Below, one piece after another: positions 25,601-38,234 of a stretch of 64,000 nt of DNA (its first letter is position 1; each line of letters opens with the position of its first letter). Under the pieces are notes generated by a model. The model searched no databases, was not told the origin of the DNA, and saw only the letters and a list, made by a program, of their open reading frames with translations. Both the position numbers and the translations under genes were made by a program. This stretch comes from Rotaria macrura (Eukaryota > Rotifera > Eurotatoria > Philodinida > Philodinidae): the NCBI GenBank assembly GCA_900239685.1, contig OENT01000394.1:59704-123703 (forward strand), read 5' to 3'.

Positions 25601-26073
25601 TTCTTAATTTGAATAATGGTAAATTACTTTCATCCTTCGCTTGCTTTCAACCATCATCAAATAAATCTCAAGCAGCAGAAGAAAATGAAGAGGACGACAA
25701 CGATGATGATGATGAATCAAATGCAACAACAATTGAAAGTGTTGCATTTGGTTCTAGTCACTTACTCGTATGTGGTACACTATCCGGTTATATTTATATA
25801 TGGGATATCAATACTAAACATTTACGTGGAACACTTAATCTACAAAGTGGTATTGTTCAATCTATACTAAAGGATGGTTATCTATTATATGCTGCATGTC
25901 TTGATGGTCATATTCGTTTGTTAGACATACGTAACGGTGAACCATTACAAGAATGGAAAAGTGGTGGTAGTCAAGGTTGTGAAATCATGGATATGATCAT
26001 AACGAAAGATAAACGACATTTACTTTGTGCTTATATGCAAGGTTCATGTCGTGTATTCAAATTAAAAGAATAA
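22649..26073 (+). CDS. AAMP: Angio-associated migratory cell protein (WD40)
   Basis: Two exons, 22649-23321 and 25397-26073, join across a 2075-bp intron to 449 aa, matching the about 430 aa of animal AAMP. The N-terminus (residues about 15-72) is strongly acidic, as in the family, and is followed by WD40 repeats. Repeat ends include CLLWHLDTGE, QIRCWTTN, QIKLWDLKQ, YIYIWDINT and HIRLLDIRNGE. The family motif GGEDDRCLLW is present, and the QSGIVQSIL segment matches the equivalent AAMP region. An acidic insert (EENEEDDNDDDDES) lies in the C-terminal half. AAMP-type WD proteins are cytoplasmic; the yeast counterpart Sqt1 is a ribosomal-protein chaperone. A TTTTCTAG acceptor just before the ATG suggests a 5' UTR exon. 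The intron contains a possible nested gene. Confidence 0.93.
24081..24406 (+). CDS. Putative 64-aa protein nested in the AAMP intron
   Basis: Three small exons on the same strand as AAMP, 24081-24125, 24206-24245 and 24297-24406, join without a stop to a 64-aa product ending in TGA. Introns are 80 and 51 bp with GTATGA/CTAG and GTAAAA/TTTAAG ends and T-rich acceptor tracts, typical of this window. The predicted protein starts MSCTRILKSVENLKE, has a hydrophobic middle (VKIFAIFS) and a basic, helical C-terminus (RRIKENINAVIKHFRRLE). No family is recognised. Evidence is coherent splicing and frame only; a chance arrangement or an alternative AAMP exon remains possible. No clear polyadenylation signal follows. 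Confidence 0.4.
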
Positions 26074-27044
26074 TAAAAGGAAAATAAACGATTGATCTTA
26101 TAATATATAATAAAGATCGATAAAAAAAAAGGAGAAAAGCAATTGGTTTTTGTTTTGTTTTTTTTAGATTATCGATATCTTGTCAAAGATTCATATAATG
26201 ATCGACCTATAATAACTTCGAATCATGATATGAACACAAAAAAAAAGAAATCGTCGGATTACTTATAAGTTTCATATCAATCGAATGCATGTACATATAT
26301 ATATATACGTATGTGCGCTTTTTCGTTTGTTGTCATACGTAAATCTGTCGTTAATGATCTTTAATTTATGTTTATAATCATCATTTATAGATGCATTGAA
26401 ATATTTTGGTCGATAAAAGACAGACGTTTTAATCATTAGTCACTATAGACAACACACGTATGTTGAGAAAAAAAAACACATAGATTATACTAATTGATTT
26501 TTTTGTCGCGTTTAACGACAACGTAGAAATGTTATTCGATTGAACGTATAGTTAAGATGAAGCATTTATGTATATATATATATATATATACTTGGCTTCA
26601 CCGCTGTCGTTGCTACTTTTTTCTGTTTTGTGCTGTTCTTTTATTTCTTTCTCTCCGCGTAATGCCACATTCTCTTTCTAGAGTATGAGCACCATTGAGA
26701 TGGAAACATTTCTCTTTTCTCGACATAGAGCAACATGCATACAAAAGACGTTGAAGAAAGGAAGCACATTGTGTGTGTGTGTGTGTGTGAGTCGTTGTTC
26801 GTTTCCTCTTCATTCGTTCTCCGTCTTATTTCTTTTTTTCTAGATTATATATAGGTAAAAGAGACACGCACGCTCCTACTCCCTCCCTCTGTCTCTGTCT
26901 CTCTCTCTCTGTTGAACAAACGACGGCGAAGTAAGTGAGCGAAGCATAAAGACGAAGCAAAAAAAGTAAGAGTAATGATATCTGAGCTTGACGAACGAGT
27001 ATGAACTTCATGATTATGTTTATCTTTGGTCTAGTGATTTGAAA
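26074..27044. other. Intergenic region with microsatellites
   Basis: Between AAMP and the MAP7-like gene. It contains AATAAA-type signals just after the AAMP stop, TA runs at about 26294-26304 and 26570-26591, a GT run at about 26770-26789 and a CT run at about 26880-26911. Minus-strand frames at 26613-27056 are reading-through of these low-complexity tracts. The last about 150 bp probably hold the promoter and 5' UTR of the next gene. Confidence 0.5.
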
Positions 27045-30000
27045 ATGGATAATCAAGGTAAAACTGAATACCTAAAATTTCATGTATTAATATCGACATT
27101 TGTTTTTTGTTTTTGAAAAGAAGATTCTATCGACACGCAAACAAATGATTATCATGGTAAGAGAAAAAAATATCTGATTTATGTAATTAAATTTCAACTA
27201 AGTTCCAATGTTATTTTCTTTTGAAATAGTTCAATCATTAGATGATACTGTCGAAGAAGGAACATCATCAGTGACAAGGATCATTGAAGGAGGTAAAATT
27301 ACATTTACCTTGCACTTGCATAATAAATACATATATCTATATTTATGCGTGTGTGTAGATACATATCCGATCTCAGATAATGAATCAACAACAGATTCAG
27401 TGTATATAATTGATACGAATACGGGCCAATTAGAAAAAAATGATGATGAACAAGGTGAATTCAATCGTAAGTAGAACACGTTCATTGGATTTTTGTTGAT
27501 ATGTTGCGTTATACCATTAGTAAATCATTAAGACCTTCAATTAGATGTATCTTTTTGAAATGTGGAATACCACTGATTGTAGAGTTACATAAACATCACC
27601 ATCGAGCGATTGCTTTTTTTTTGTACGTGAAAGTGTTTTTGGCTTATTCTTCTTCTTTTTTCGAGATTAACTATCTCATCTGCGCGCTCTCCATCTCTCT
27701 CTCTACGTCTATCTCGTTCTTGTCTATTTCTTCTGATGCTCATCTGTTTGTCAACACACCGACCTCGTCCGTCGTCGACTGTCGACAAACATAACTTGTT
27801 GTCGTTGTGTCTCTCTCTCTCGTAAAATATTACTAACTGTTGTTCAATAATGGTGCTACTCATGTTTCAACTTATACATCTACTACTCGTTATGTCTAAG
27901 TTTCATTTTATGTTGGCTACTGTTGAAACATTACATTTCGAAAGTGCTTGCCTTCAACCATCAAATTCAGCTCAATTAAATTTACGTTGTTCACAATATG
28001 AACATATACAAATCATACGTGTTATATACGGTTATACTAAACAACCATTATTCAAAGAATGTCAATTCAGTATCTACGATTGTATACAAGAAGGTGCAAG
28101 TCATAATATACTTTCATGTAATGATAAACAAACTTGTATAATAAATTTAACAAAAAATGAAATGCTTTCATCGGCTATAAAAACATCGACGGTACCAAAT
28201 TGTCCGGATTTTAATTATATACAAGTTAATTTTGCTTGTATACCAGATTCAAAGGACATATGTGATAGATGGAAAGATGAAGGACCTGTAATTCATCTAA
28301 GTCATGTTTATTCAAAAGAAAGACAATATACTCGTTGTCATTGTAAAATACGTTCATCAATGCCGAATGGACAAGTTTTATTGCATGCACGTGAAATGAA
28401 TAGACAATATGAAAGTTTAAAATCTTTAACACACGCTAAAGCACCCAATGTCGATTGTAAAAAAACTACCTACTTAGAAATTGCAACTGATCGTTCGGAA
28501 AAAAAATGTATGGATATGTTACCATCGAAGAATAATATTGCTCTATTTGGTTCGGGCTCACAGAATTTTACATTGACTTATGTAAAAAATGATCTCTTCT
28601 CAGAATTATTCTTTTATTTTGAAATAAAAGCAAGTCCTGTAAAAAAAGATCATAATGTACAAATTATTTGTAATTGGAAAAGACGTACAACTACAACAAT
28701 AACATCAACGTTAACAACAACAACAATCATAAGTACAACAATACCAATAATAAAAAAAGAACGACAAAAAACAACAGTTGAAATGCAAAATGAAGGAAAA
28801 TTAAGTCGATTTGATCTCATGCGACAAAGACCGGTTACACAAAAAGTCTATGATGATTTTAATGATGTTGAAGAAACGACTAATATTGTAAATACGGAGG
28901 AAATAACTCAACAAATCGAAGAACAAGAAGATATATCAACAACTACTACTTTACCAATAACAACATTGAAAACAAAAAAGACGAAAGTTAGAAAAACTTC
29001 GACATCAACCACTGACATAACAACAACAATATCCGATGATGATGATGAATGGTCACGTATAATATCTCTCGCTCATATGGATTCTCAAGCATCATCGAAA
29101 CAATTAATGCCAATAAATAATCGTACATTCGTTACAATAACACAAGCTTCAATTATAAATTTCGATGAAAAACCTCGTCATACATCATCGAAATCAGATG
29201 TACTTCTTCTTGTACTTCTTGTCATTATTTGTTTAACAATATTTATTCTTAGTCTCTACTGTTTTAAAGTAAAACGACCTGATTGTATTCAACGATTACG
29301 AACAAATACAAATATTGCATTGTTATTTTGTTGCGAAGCAGCTAAACTTATATTTTGTTCATCGAATGATGCACATCATCAAACACGATCAATATCGAAT
29401 AGTCCAACAATGACAAGAGATAATATTCATCATCATCGTCGCCGTCGTCATCATCATCAAAATCAACCTTCGTCATCTATGCCTGATTATCAATCAAGTG
29501 AATATTATATAGATGAAACAGGAAACAACTATCGTACAACGCAGAGTATTTATGATGGTGGTGGTGCGGATGGTGGTGCTTGCAAATCAATTTATAGTAT
29601 CGATTATGATGAAGAAGAAACAGCATATACAACTAAATATGATCGACAAAATGATGCTGGCAGCTGTTGATAAAAACAAACGAATGCGAGCTCGATTGTG
29701 TGTGTGTGTGTTTCATTGCCTTTTTCTTTTTACACACCTTCGGTTTTTTTCCTCCTCCGTTCAAAATCAATCGAATGTGTCTTGAGAATTCTCTTCATAT
29801 ATATATATATATATAATATGTATGTGTATGCTCATGATTAGTATCACAAATAAAATGGCACTATAAATAAATGATTAAGTTTGGAAATATTTCTGTTATA
29901 GACCGCATGTCTCAAGATTCATTGACTAATGGTGAATATAATGAAACTAAACATCAAATTCATAATACGAACAATAGAATTGAACGACCATCATCAACAA

Positions 30001-33000
30001 CAACGAATTCTAAGATGAGTAGTAAAATGTCAACTATAAAATCAACAACTAATGGCAAGTTGCAGAAAGAAATTATTATTAAGAAAAAAAACAACAATAG
30101 TACTCATATATATATATTATCTATAGGTATTCGTTCTCTTCCTCTTGATCAACATATTAAATTAGTAAAACAGAAAAAAGAAGAAGCTGAAGTATTACGT
30201 TTACAAAAATTTCAAGAACAACTACGAAAAAAAGAACAAAAATGGTAAGTGATCAATTAATATCAACATATGTTCGTAAATCGTATTGAGTTTTCTTTTT
30301 GTTTCAATATAACTCAACAAAAAAGTAATCGATCATATGTTTTTGACATTGATAATAACAAATGTAGATTTTCATTGATTTCTCTTCCTTCTTTCTGTGT
30401 CTTGGTTTTTGTTTATATTCACTGATCATACTGTTGATTCTTGGTGTATACAATCTGTTCTATGTTGTTCCTATGGACGCTTCGTCATCAGTTCTAATAA
30501 TTTGCTTGTTATCAATATCAGTACGAGCTTGACATTTTTTCTTAGTCTTAAACAATAACATCAAAGCATATTCCTCTTTTTTTTTCCATGGAAATCTCAC
30601 TGTACATATCGACAGAGAAAGAACAGAAAGAAAGTGACAATAATGTGAAAGAAAATAGTGCCGTATCGGTACACAGTATCAGCTGCAGGGAAAAGTCAAA
30701 AGTTTTTCTTTTCTTTTTCTTTAAATAACTGACGCACATTATACAGTGACAAGAGTATTCCTGCAGATTAGTGTATCCAAATAACCCGTGGATCCTAGCT
30801 TCTCGATGTAAACATATATGCCCGTATACATTTTATCAAGTTGATTATTTCTAGGCAACAACAACAAGTAGAACGAGTGAAAAAATGGTTACAATTACGT
30901 AATCGTGATTGTGATCATCGATTACAAGTTGAAGAAAGGCGAAAAAAACGTGACGAAGAAGCTAAAGTATACACAAATATATATATATATATGTGTGTGT
31001 GTTAATTGAACTCATTAATTTTTTCATATTTCAAAGGCTAAAATCGATGAAATATTACGTCGTGAAAAAGAACGTGAACAAAATTACCAGCAAAGAGTCA
31101 ACCAAAATTCAAAGTACAGTATAATTTGATTTTTATGTTTAAAAATCAAATATAATTTGATGGTATTTTTATTTTTAGAATACCTATTGCACATAAACCT
31201 GATTCTGTAATGAGCATGTCAACAGATGTAATATCAACTCGACGAGCTTTTTCTGCATCTCGAATACGATCAAATCATCAAGGTAATTATTTCTCATGTT
31301 ACACATGTATTTCACATCGATCGATTAGTCATGCTTGTTGAAATATTGTTAATGTAAAAATCACTATATCTCAAAACAATTTCGCTCCTACTTCACAATC
31401 ATAGGAAAATGTATTTTCTTCGTCTTCTCATTTGATTAGATCCGATAAATCAACGAGCATCGACGGATTCTCCTGATGGTAATTCAACTGGTAAGTTCTT
31501 TTGATCATTTTTGTTTTGTTTTCTTATTTAATCTATTAGCTATTTTTTTTTCTGGGAACTTAATGCCTTACTAATTAGTTTATATTTTTATGGGTAATGC
31601 TTGTCTCTAGAAAAACCTCTTTCTCTCCACTTGTAGTTATCATCAGTTCTCATCAACTTAATTCGATTGAAGAACAACCACATCGTGATCATCGTTCCAA
31701 TAACGATGGTTCACTGTCAGGTACACGTCATTCATCGGCACGTAATAAAAAACGACCGATGGCTACATCATATGTATATTGGTTAAATACCGGTGATGAT
31801 GATAATAATAATAATAATAATAATAATACTAATAATAACAGTGCAAATTTTATGCGTTCGACATATGCCACAAAATGTCGATCACATTATAGTCACAGTG
31901 TTGAACGATGTCCTCGAGTTTGCAGAGGTATCCTATCCTTACCCGAATTATGTTTTTTATCTCAGCTTTGAATCTAACATATATATATATATATACATAT
32001 ATTATATATAATTTTATATTTTTATTTGTGCATGCTTATCTTACTTGTGTCTGTACACGGTTTTGCTTGATATCCCAAATGAATATAAACTATATTCGAT
32101 CGATTAATGTTTTGCTTTTATATTTTTCTATTTTCTAGCACGAGATGAAACAATCACAAGTGATTCTCAACATCGAATGGGAACAAACAATCGACAACAT
32201 ATAAATGATGTTACAAATCGACTTGCTAAACCAAAAAATACTGTAATGACTCAATCCGTACATATTAGTACAACAGCCACAACAAATTCGAATGGTTTAC
32301 CAATATCACGATCCAGTCATCAACTTCGTCTACCAACTTCATCTGCTCCTACAAATTCTTCCAATACTAGTCGAAGGGTAAATAAAATAAAGAACATTCA
32401 TGAAAAGTTTTGTTTCTCTCTTAGCATAATCATTCTCGTCCTGCGACAGTTCCATCTTCTAATCATGAGTCTCGTACATCACCAGGAGATGAACCATCAA
32501 CTAAATCATCGTTACATCATCGACCACCAACACATTCAAAAGCTTCATCTAGCTCAACAAAACCTCCTATGGTATCGTCATTTTCACGTTCGAAACCTTC
32601 AACACATCGTTCTGTGATGACTGCATCACATTCATCATCTTCACTTTCATCTTCTACAATAACAAATAAACGTCGTCTTGTTGTTACATCACCAACAAAA
32701 CCACCTAAAATAACAACAACATCTCCGACGCCACCACTACCACCAACATCGACCATAACAACAACAACACCACCACCACCAACAGCAACAACAACAATTG
32801 AAGATTCAATAATAATAAATACTAATGAAGAAGAGAATGTACCGGTGAATGAACAGCAAATGTCTTCGATTGAACCGATGAACAATGATGTTATCGATGA
32901 AAAATTAAATTCAACTAAACAACGTGAACAACAATTACTTGATGAACAAGAATATCAACGTAAATTGAATCAAAAAATTCGTGAAGCACAACAACGTTTA

Positions 33001-34871
33001 GAACTTGAACGGCAACGTGAAGAAGAACGGCAACGTCAATTAGAATTAGAAGAATATGAACGTGAACAAGAACAGATACGTGTTGTTGAAGAACAACGTC
33101 GTGCTGAACAAGAACGTTTACAACGTGCTATTGAAGAACGTGAGCGTGAAAATGAATTAAAACGACAAGAAGAATTGCGTTTACAACAACAACGAGAAGA
33201 ATTAGAGAGAAAACAAGCTGAAGAAGCTGAACGTCTCAATCGTGAACGTCAAGAACGAGCTAGAAAAGAAGAAGAAGAAAGAATCGAAAGAAGAAAACGT
33301 TTAGATTTAATTATGAGACGTACACGACAAGTTTCACCAACTTCAAAAGTAATATTTCTTTATTTAATCATACTCTCAAAGCGTAAATTAACACGCCAAA
33401 ATAAAAGATGACATTAAATGCATCTATACCGACTATTGTCATACGAAAGTTAACTCTAGATTTTATTCGACAATTTAAAGAAAAAAACGCAATCGACTAG
33501 AACTATTGAATATACGAAATGTTTATTTTGACGATCAGAATAATCTGCTCTTTCTCTCTAAGAAGTCTATCCTATGGATTTTAAATTAAAACAGAAAACT
33601 GTTCAGCTCTCTTAAGTAATTCTATAGCTGGTCGATTAATAAAAAAAACTCAAGGACAAAGAATATGAAATTATTTCATGCACTCTGTATGCAATACAAT
33701 GAAGAAGAATTGTTAATTAAATCTTTTCTGTCATGAGATTTCTAAAAACAAAAATTTGAAACAGTGATTGTTTTTTCTAGAATTCTAAATTTCGTGTAAA
33801 ACTCGATTTTAATTCTAATTCTGTTAGTATAAACAACATGGTCGATTAGCCGCAATTCTCTCGTTGTCCTTGAAAAAGCAATTAAAATTCATTGAAAAGA
33901 TTCCCCGATGAGTTATGTAATACGTGCCTATTCAATCTGGGGGAAGTTCGTTTCTTATTCGATCAGATATACATCGACATGAAATCATATTTAGACTATG
34001 AGAAAATATTATTATAATTTTTCTCTAATCCCCAACAGATTCATGACGTCAAATTCATTCATATATAAATTTTCAATTGAATCAACGAAATAATAATATC
34101 ACAAAAAATATTCGAAAAAGAAACCCATCGTTTCCAATTGTATATCTACGATCGATGTTGACGATGTAGTTTTACGTACGAATAAATAAATATTCGTTTT
34201 CGATAGAGTAATTTAAACATCTAAAAACTATTCTTTATTCATCTAGCAGGAAAATAATGCAAATAAAGCAACTAATGAACAAACAAATGGACATAATCAA
34301 ATCAATATTGTATCATCACCAATAGCTATGATCAAATCTTCAATACCTCATTCCATGTCGGATAATCGTTTTCCTACATCTTCATCCACTGAACATTTTC
34401 TTAATAATGATCCGATGGCAACATCAACCCTATCATCTACGACTGATATACCAAAGTAATTTATTTTTGTAAGAAGTACAAAATTTTCTAATCTTTTCTA
34501 TTTATATAGATTTAAATCACCATTGATACAAAGTCTTCTAAATAAAGCACGAAATACAAGATCAACAGATAATTTATCTCAAACAAGTATGACAGCATCA
34601 CAAATTATGACTGAAAGTATGATTGATGAATCAACATTAACAACAAAATCAACAATTCCAATTGATCTTTCGGATGATGATCATCAAGAAAATTCAAGAA
34701 TTAATAATACAACTAATGGTCATGTAGATATACAGTAAGTAGAGATATGTCAAAAACGAATCAAACTAGTGAATATATATATATATATATCTTATTTCAA
34801 GTTTACCATCGTCAACAAATATTAATTCATACCATGATCGTCCGATGGAAGCAGCGACTGCTTTTCAATAA
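27045..34871 (+). CDS. MAP7/ensconsin-type microtubule-associated protein
   Basis: Sixteen exons join in frame to about 929 aa: 27045-27057, 27121-27156, 27230-27292, 27359-27466, 29902-30054, 30127-30244, 30855-30966, 31037-31113, 31179-31282, 31440-31490, 31637-31927, 32139-32377, 32425-33348, 34250-34455, 34510-34734 and 34802-34871. Exons 6-8 encode a charged coiled coil (VKQKKEEAEVLRLQKFQEQL and onward). Exon 13 encodes a long Glu/Arg/Gln coiled coil ending in ERRKRLDLIMRRTRQ, which is the hallmark end of the MAP7 domain. Known MAP7 proteins bind microtubules through the first coil and recruit and activate kinesin-1 through the second. Intervening parts are Ser/Thr/Pro-rich and disordered. 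Oddities: a 2435-bp intron 4 that contains another gene, a GC-AG intron after exon 5 that is 72 bp and stop-free, and a TAGCAG tandem acceptor before exon 14. AATAAA overlaps the stop. Confidence 0.82.
27850..29670 (+). CDS. SUEL-lectin (EVA-1-like) type I membrane receptor, nested in the MAP7 intron
   Basis: Intronless 606-aa protein lying entirely within intron 4 of the MAP7-like gene, same strand. Residues 1-24 are a signal peptide. Residues about 28-135 form a galactose/rhamnose-binding SUEL-type lectin domain: ESACLQPS start, IQIIRVIYGYTK, a CQFSIYDC pair, CNDKQTCIINL and a C-terminal IQVNFACIPD strand. A second Cys-containing extracellular region (about 140-278) may be a degenerate repeat. 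A Thr-rich linker (about 280-440), a transmembrane helix (LLLVLLVIICLTIFILSLYCF core, about 455-475) and a His- and Tyr-rich cytoplasmic tail follow. EVA-1/EVA1C proteins of this layout act as Slit/Robo co-receptors in axon guidance. The first ATG is chosen because the signal peptide begins there. An AT repeat and AATAAA follow the stop. Confidence 0.75.
   Translation: MVLLMFQLIHLLLVMSKFHFMLATVETLHFESACLQPSNSAQLNLRCSQYEHIQIIRVIYGYTKQPLFKECQFSIYDCIQEGASHNILSCNDKQTCIINLTKNEMLSSAIKTSTVPNCPDFNYIQVNFACIPDSKDICDRWKDEGPVIHLSHVYSKERQYTRCHCKIRSSMPNGQVLLHAREMNRQYESLKSLTHAKAPNVDCKKTTYLEIATDRSEKKCMDMLPSKNNIALFGSGSQNFTLTYVKNDLFSELFFYFEIKASPVKKDHNVQIICNWKRRTTTTITSTLTTTTIISTTIPIIKKERQKTTVEMQNEGKLSRFDLMRQRPVTQKVYDDFNDVEETTNIVNTEEITQQIEEQEDISTTTTLPITTLKTKKTKVRKTSTSTTDITTTISDDDDEWSRIISLAHMDSQASSKQLMPINNRTFVTITQASIINFDEKPRHTSSKSDVLLLVLLVIICLTIFILSLYCFKVKRPDCIQRLRTNTNIALLFCCEAAKLIFCSSNDAHHQTRSISNSPTMTRDNIHHHRRRRHHHQNQPSSSMPDYQSSEYYIDETGNNYRTTQSIYDGGGADGGACKSIYSIDYDEEETAYTTKYDRQNDAGSC
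30055..30126 (+). other. Frame-neutral GC-AG intron in the MAP7-like gene
   Basis: Between exons 5 and 6 the donor reads G|GCAAGT and the acceptor CTATAG|G. GC-AG introns normally keep the rest of the donor consensus, as here. The 72-bp segment is a multiple of three and has no in-frame stop, so retention would add 24 Lys/Asn/Ile-rich residues without breaking the protein. Confidence 0.5.
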
Positions 34872-37800
34872 TAAAGTCATACAATGATTTTTCTTTGTAA
34901 ATTTATTTTATTGAAAATAAGGTGTTCTCTCTGTATTATTATTATTATTATTCATCTTTAGATTGACAACATCAAAATTAGAAATTACTCATTTCATCGG
35001 ACAAAATATTCATTATCTAGTCTTCTATGATCAATTTTTTTTCTTATTTGTTTTGTTTTTTCTTATTATAACTCGCTCAAAATTCACAGTCTGCAAACAA
35101 ACCTTTTTTTTCTTTGTTTTAAAAAAGAGACAATAGCCATAAATCACCCGTAAAATAGACTGAAATAAATCAGATTATCTTCACACCCCTCTATTGTTTT
35201 TGTTCATATTACATTGTTGTACGTTTTTTTTCTTGTGTGCGTGTGCGCTCTTGTTTTGCTTCTCGCTTCATACCCATTGTTCTTATTTTTTTTCTTAATA
35301 AAACACTGTGTTCATGGTAATCAAATACACAACAAAATCAATTAAGCTAGTCCGTTTTACTTTTCCTTTCTTCTGTCAGAAGTATTCTTTTAAAATGAAA
35401 ACGTATCGACAGAAAAAGTTCTATACGACCAAATTTCTATTGACAGATAAAATTAATCTTAGGAATGCTTTAAAATTTATCGAAATATAGAATATAGTAC
35501 CATTTTTCTTGATGAAGAATGCCACTGCTTACGAATTGTTTATACTATCCATCATTCGTTTTTCTTGCTCAATCTTACTTTGTAGTCGGAATCCATGTGC
35601 CACTAGAAAACATCCTGAACGTAGGTAACATTAGTGTGTGCGCGTTGAGCTGTCCAAAACGATGGGTCGCTTCTTCAGCAACATCTAAATTACGTCCTCA
35701 ATTGAAGATAAATGTGTTCATTCTTAAAAAAAAAGTTTTCTTTGTGAGGTTCTACTATTAATAGTTTTGAACTACCCACATAACTGTAGGCAAAACCGTC
35801 AATTTAGAATATATTACTTTCGTCTTCTGAGTGATTCATCGTACCGTCGCTTTTATGTTAGCAGATATGAATTTCATCTAATTTCTTCATTTAAGTATCA
35901 CAAAAGAAGAACAGCCGAAGATATAAATAAATACGCACGTCTCGTATCATAGAAAAACTAATATTTACCTTTTGATGTCTGTTCGAAATGCAAGATGATA
36001 CAACGAAAAACTAAGTAGATAACAAAGGTAGAATGTCAGTAACATCCAAAGCTAACAAATAGCTCACGAATTAAAAACACAGAGACTGGTGTCACATAAA
36101 CAATGTCACTTCATTCCAAAAAGTTGGATCTCCATAGTTTTCATTTTTATGGGTATTTTTAAAACACGTGAATATCCCCGAATTGTGAGCTGATACTATC
36201 CAGTAGGTAAAACTCGCCGAGTTCATTATACAAACACCCAAATATCGGTGGCAGTATGTAGGGCTAATCCAGTTATTTACGAACTCAAAAAAAGATTAGA
36301 CTTTTCTATGCTTGCATAAGAAAAATAGTAGAGAATGAGTTTTTTACATAAGTTTTTACCATCTGTATTGACAAATTATTCGAAGATGATCATAAACGTC
36401 TTATAACATCCACATATATTCTAGAGTAGACAGTGTTATGGATTTTCACTCAAGCCATTTTGAAAAATATTGAGCCTTGCGTATTCAATGGGCATTTTTC
36501 GAAAAGCTCTAAAATCAGTACTATCAGCAAATGTGTTCTCAATAATGTCCTATCTCAAGAACGATTCATGTGAACAAACTGAAACGTTTTGTATGCATGT
36601 TTTACTGTGATGTCTAGACATCAGCGAATTTTTGTGTGAAAATAATGAATCCTTACGTTTCTATGGATCACTCAACTTGGAGAAAAACAAAGATTTTGGG
36701 TAACTTCCTTGATTCATAATTCGTGACTACTCAAGTCGAACAATACGATCCACATACGGCTGTATGAGTGGAAGTAATAATACGGTGCTGTATGGGTCTA
36801 TATCGTTCGACCTGGGCATAGGGTATTGGTATGATTGTTGCTATAGGCATGGGATAGTATGTCATAACCTCTATGTGGCCGTTCAATCGCATGTAGGCAC
36901 TCATACACAGTCGGTATCCAACCACACGGGCGCGGCAAACGATGCCAGATATCCTAAATTTTTATTGTTGCCTGCGAAGTGCAAATCAAGCAAAGACGGT
37001 ACGTGGTACAATCAAGCACATGAGTGTAGAAATGGGAATATAAAGTTGAGAAAAGAATGGCTGACAGAAGGAGCGTAGTTGGAAAAGTACAGAGGAAAAT
37101 GTTTCGTTACTTATTTTTCATTGGTTTATTTTTCGATTGGGGATCGTTATCTATTATGAGAAGGAAAAAACCTTATGTATTGGTATTATTTGTTATCATT
37201 ACAATAAAAGCAAAAGAATATCTCTACTGTTGTGAGTCTATAGGATTCCTGCCAAGTTCGAAGTCCTAGAATTATCAAAGTATATATAGTTTGGCGATGA
37301 GTGCAGTATAAAGTCTAATTAAGTGATAGCTACATTTTCTTATATCTTAGCGTATTGTCTTGTAAAATCTGACGTGTAGTTGATATAGCTGAGGTCTTTC
37401 CTTCTAAGAATTTCGGATGTGTCGTACGTTCTAGAAGGATTTTACCATGGTGCATCCATGCTGGTTGACTTTCACTGGGGACGCTAGCTGTCTTCGTCAG
37501 TGTTTTGCTGTAAGATAGATTGATTAACATCTTTTCTACTTTCATTTAGACGGTAGTAGTTACGCTGCAGCAGCCATAAACTGCTTCACCGAAAAGAAGC
37601 ATCAACAATGCAAAGAAATGTGGGCAAGTATTTGAAAGGGCGTTTATTATCGACTTATTTCTTTACATCAAGCAAATGGTAACTAAAATTATCAGTATTG
37701 CAGAGATTGAAATAATATTATTCCAGACGGGCATTGTTGTAAGTTCAAATAGCATAAACAATGAAATTCATATCAAGTGAAAGTACTGTAATAATGGACT

Positions 37801-38234
37801 GGGTGTTTAACAGTTTCATTCAAAAAATACAAACCAAGTATTGAATTCCACGAGTTTTTGAAATTTCAGGCGTATAAGGAACATTTACTTTGCTTGACGA
37901 CTACAAATATTAGATTTTTCAGCGAATTTTTCACATATTTGTTTTTATAGAACAATCTTCGCCGATCATTTTGAAAAGCATTTTTGTGTAATTCGATTAA
38001 CAAATAATGATGTCAGGCGCAAAATACTGAAAACGGAAAATTCCTCTGACTAAAAGAGCGAAGATCTTTATTCATATTTTGAGTCGGGTATCATTATTTG
38101 TTAATATCTTAGGAACAACCTTAATAAACTCCTACACACCGTTTTTAAGGAACTTCTACTGGGTTTGAATTTAATTGTTTATGTCACTTGAAACAACAGT
38201 GATACACATCTGGGATTGTAAAATTTACAACCTA

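Noticed and set aside
26613-27056. Minus-strand frames with Arg/Thr-rich repeats
   Set aside because: They arise from GT, CT and TA microsatellites and carry no domain.
32517-32885. Minus-strand Val/Gly-rich frame
   Set aside because: Antisense shadow of the Thr/Pro-rich part of MAP7 exon 13.
34872-35300. Additional MAP7 exons downstream
   Set aside because: The stop at 34869 is reached in frame after exon 16 and overlaps AATAAA; the following DNA is low-complexity and non-coding.
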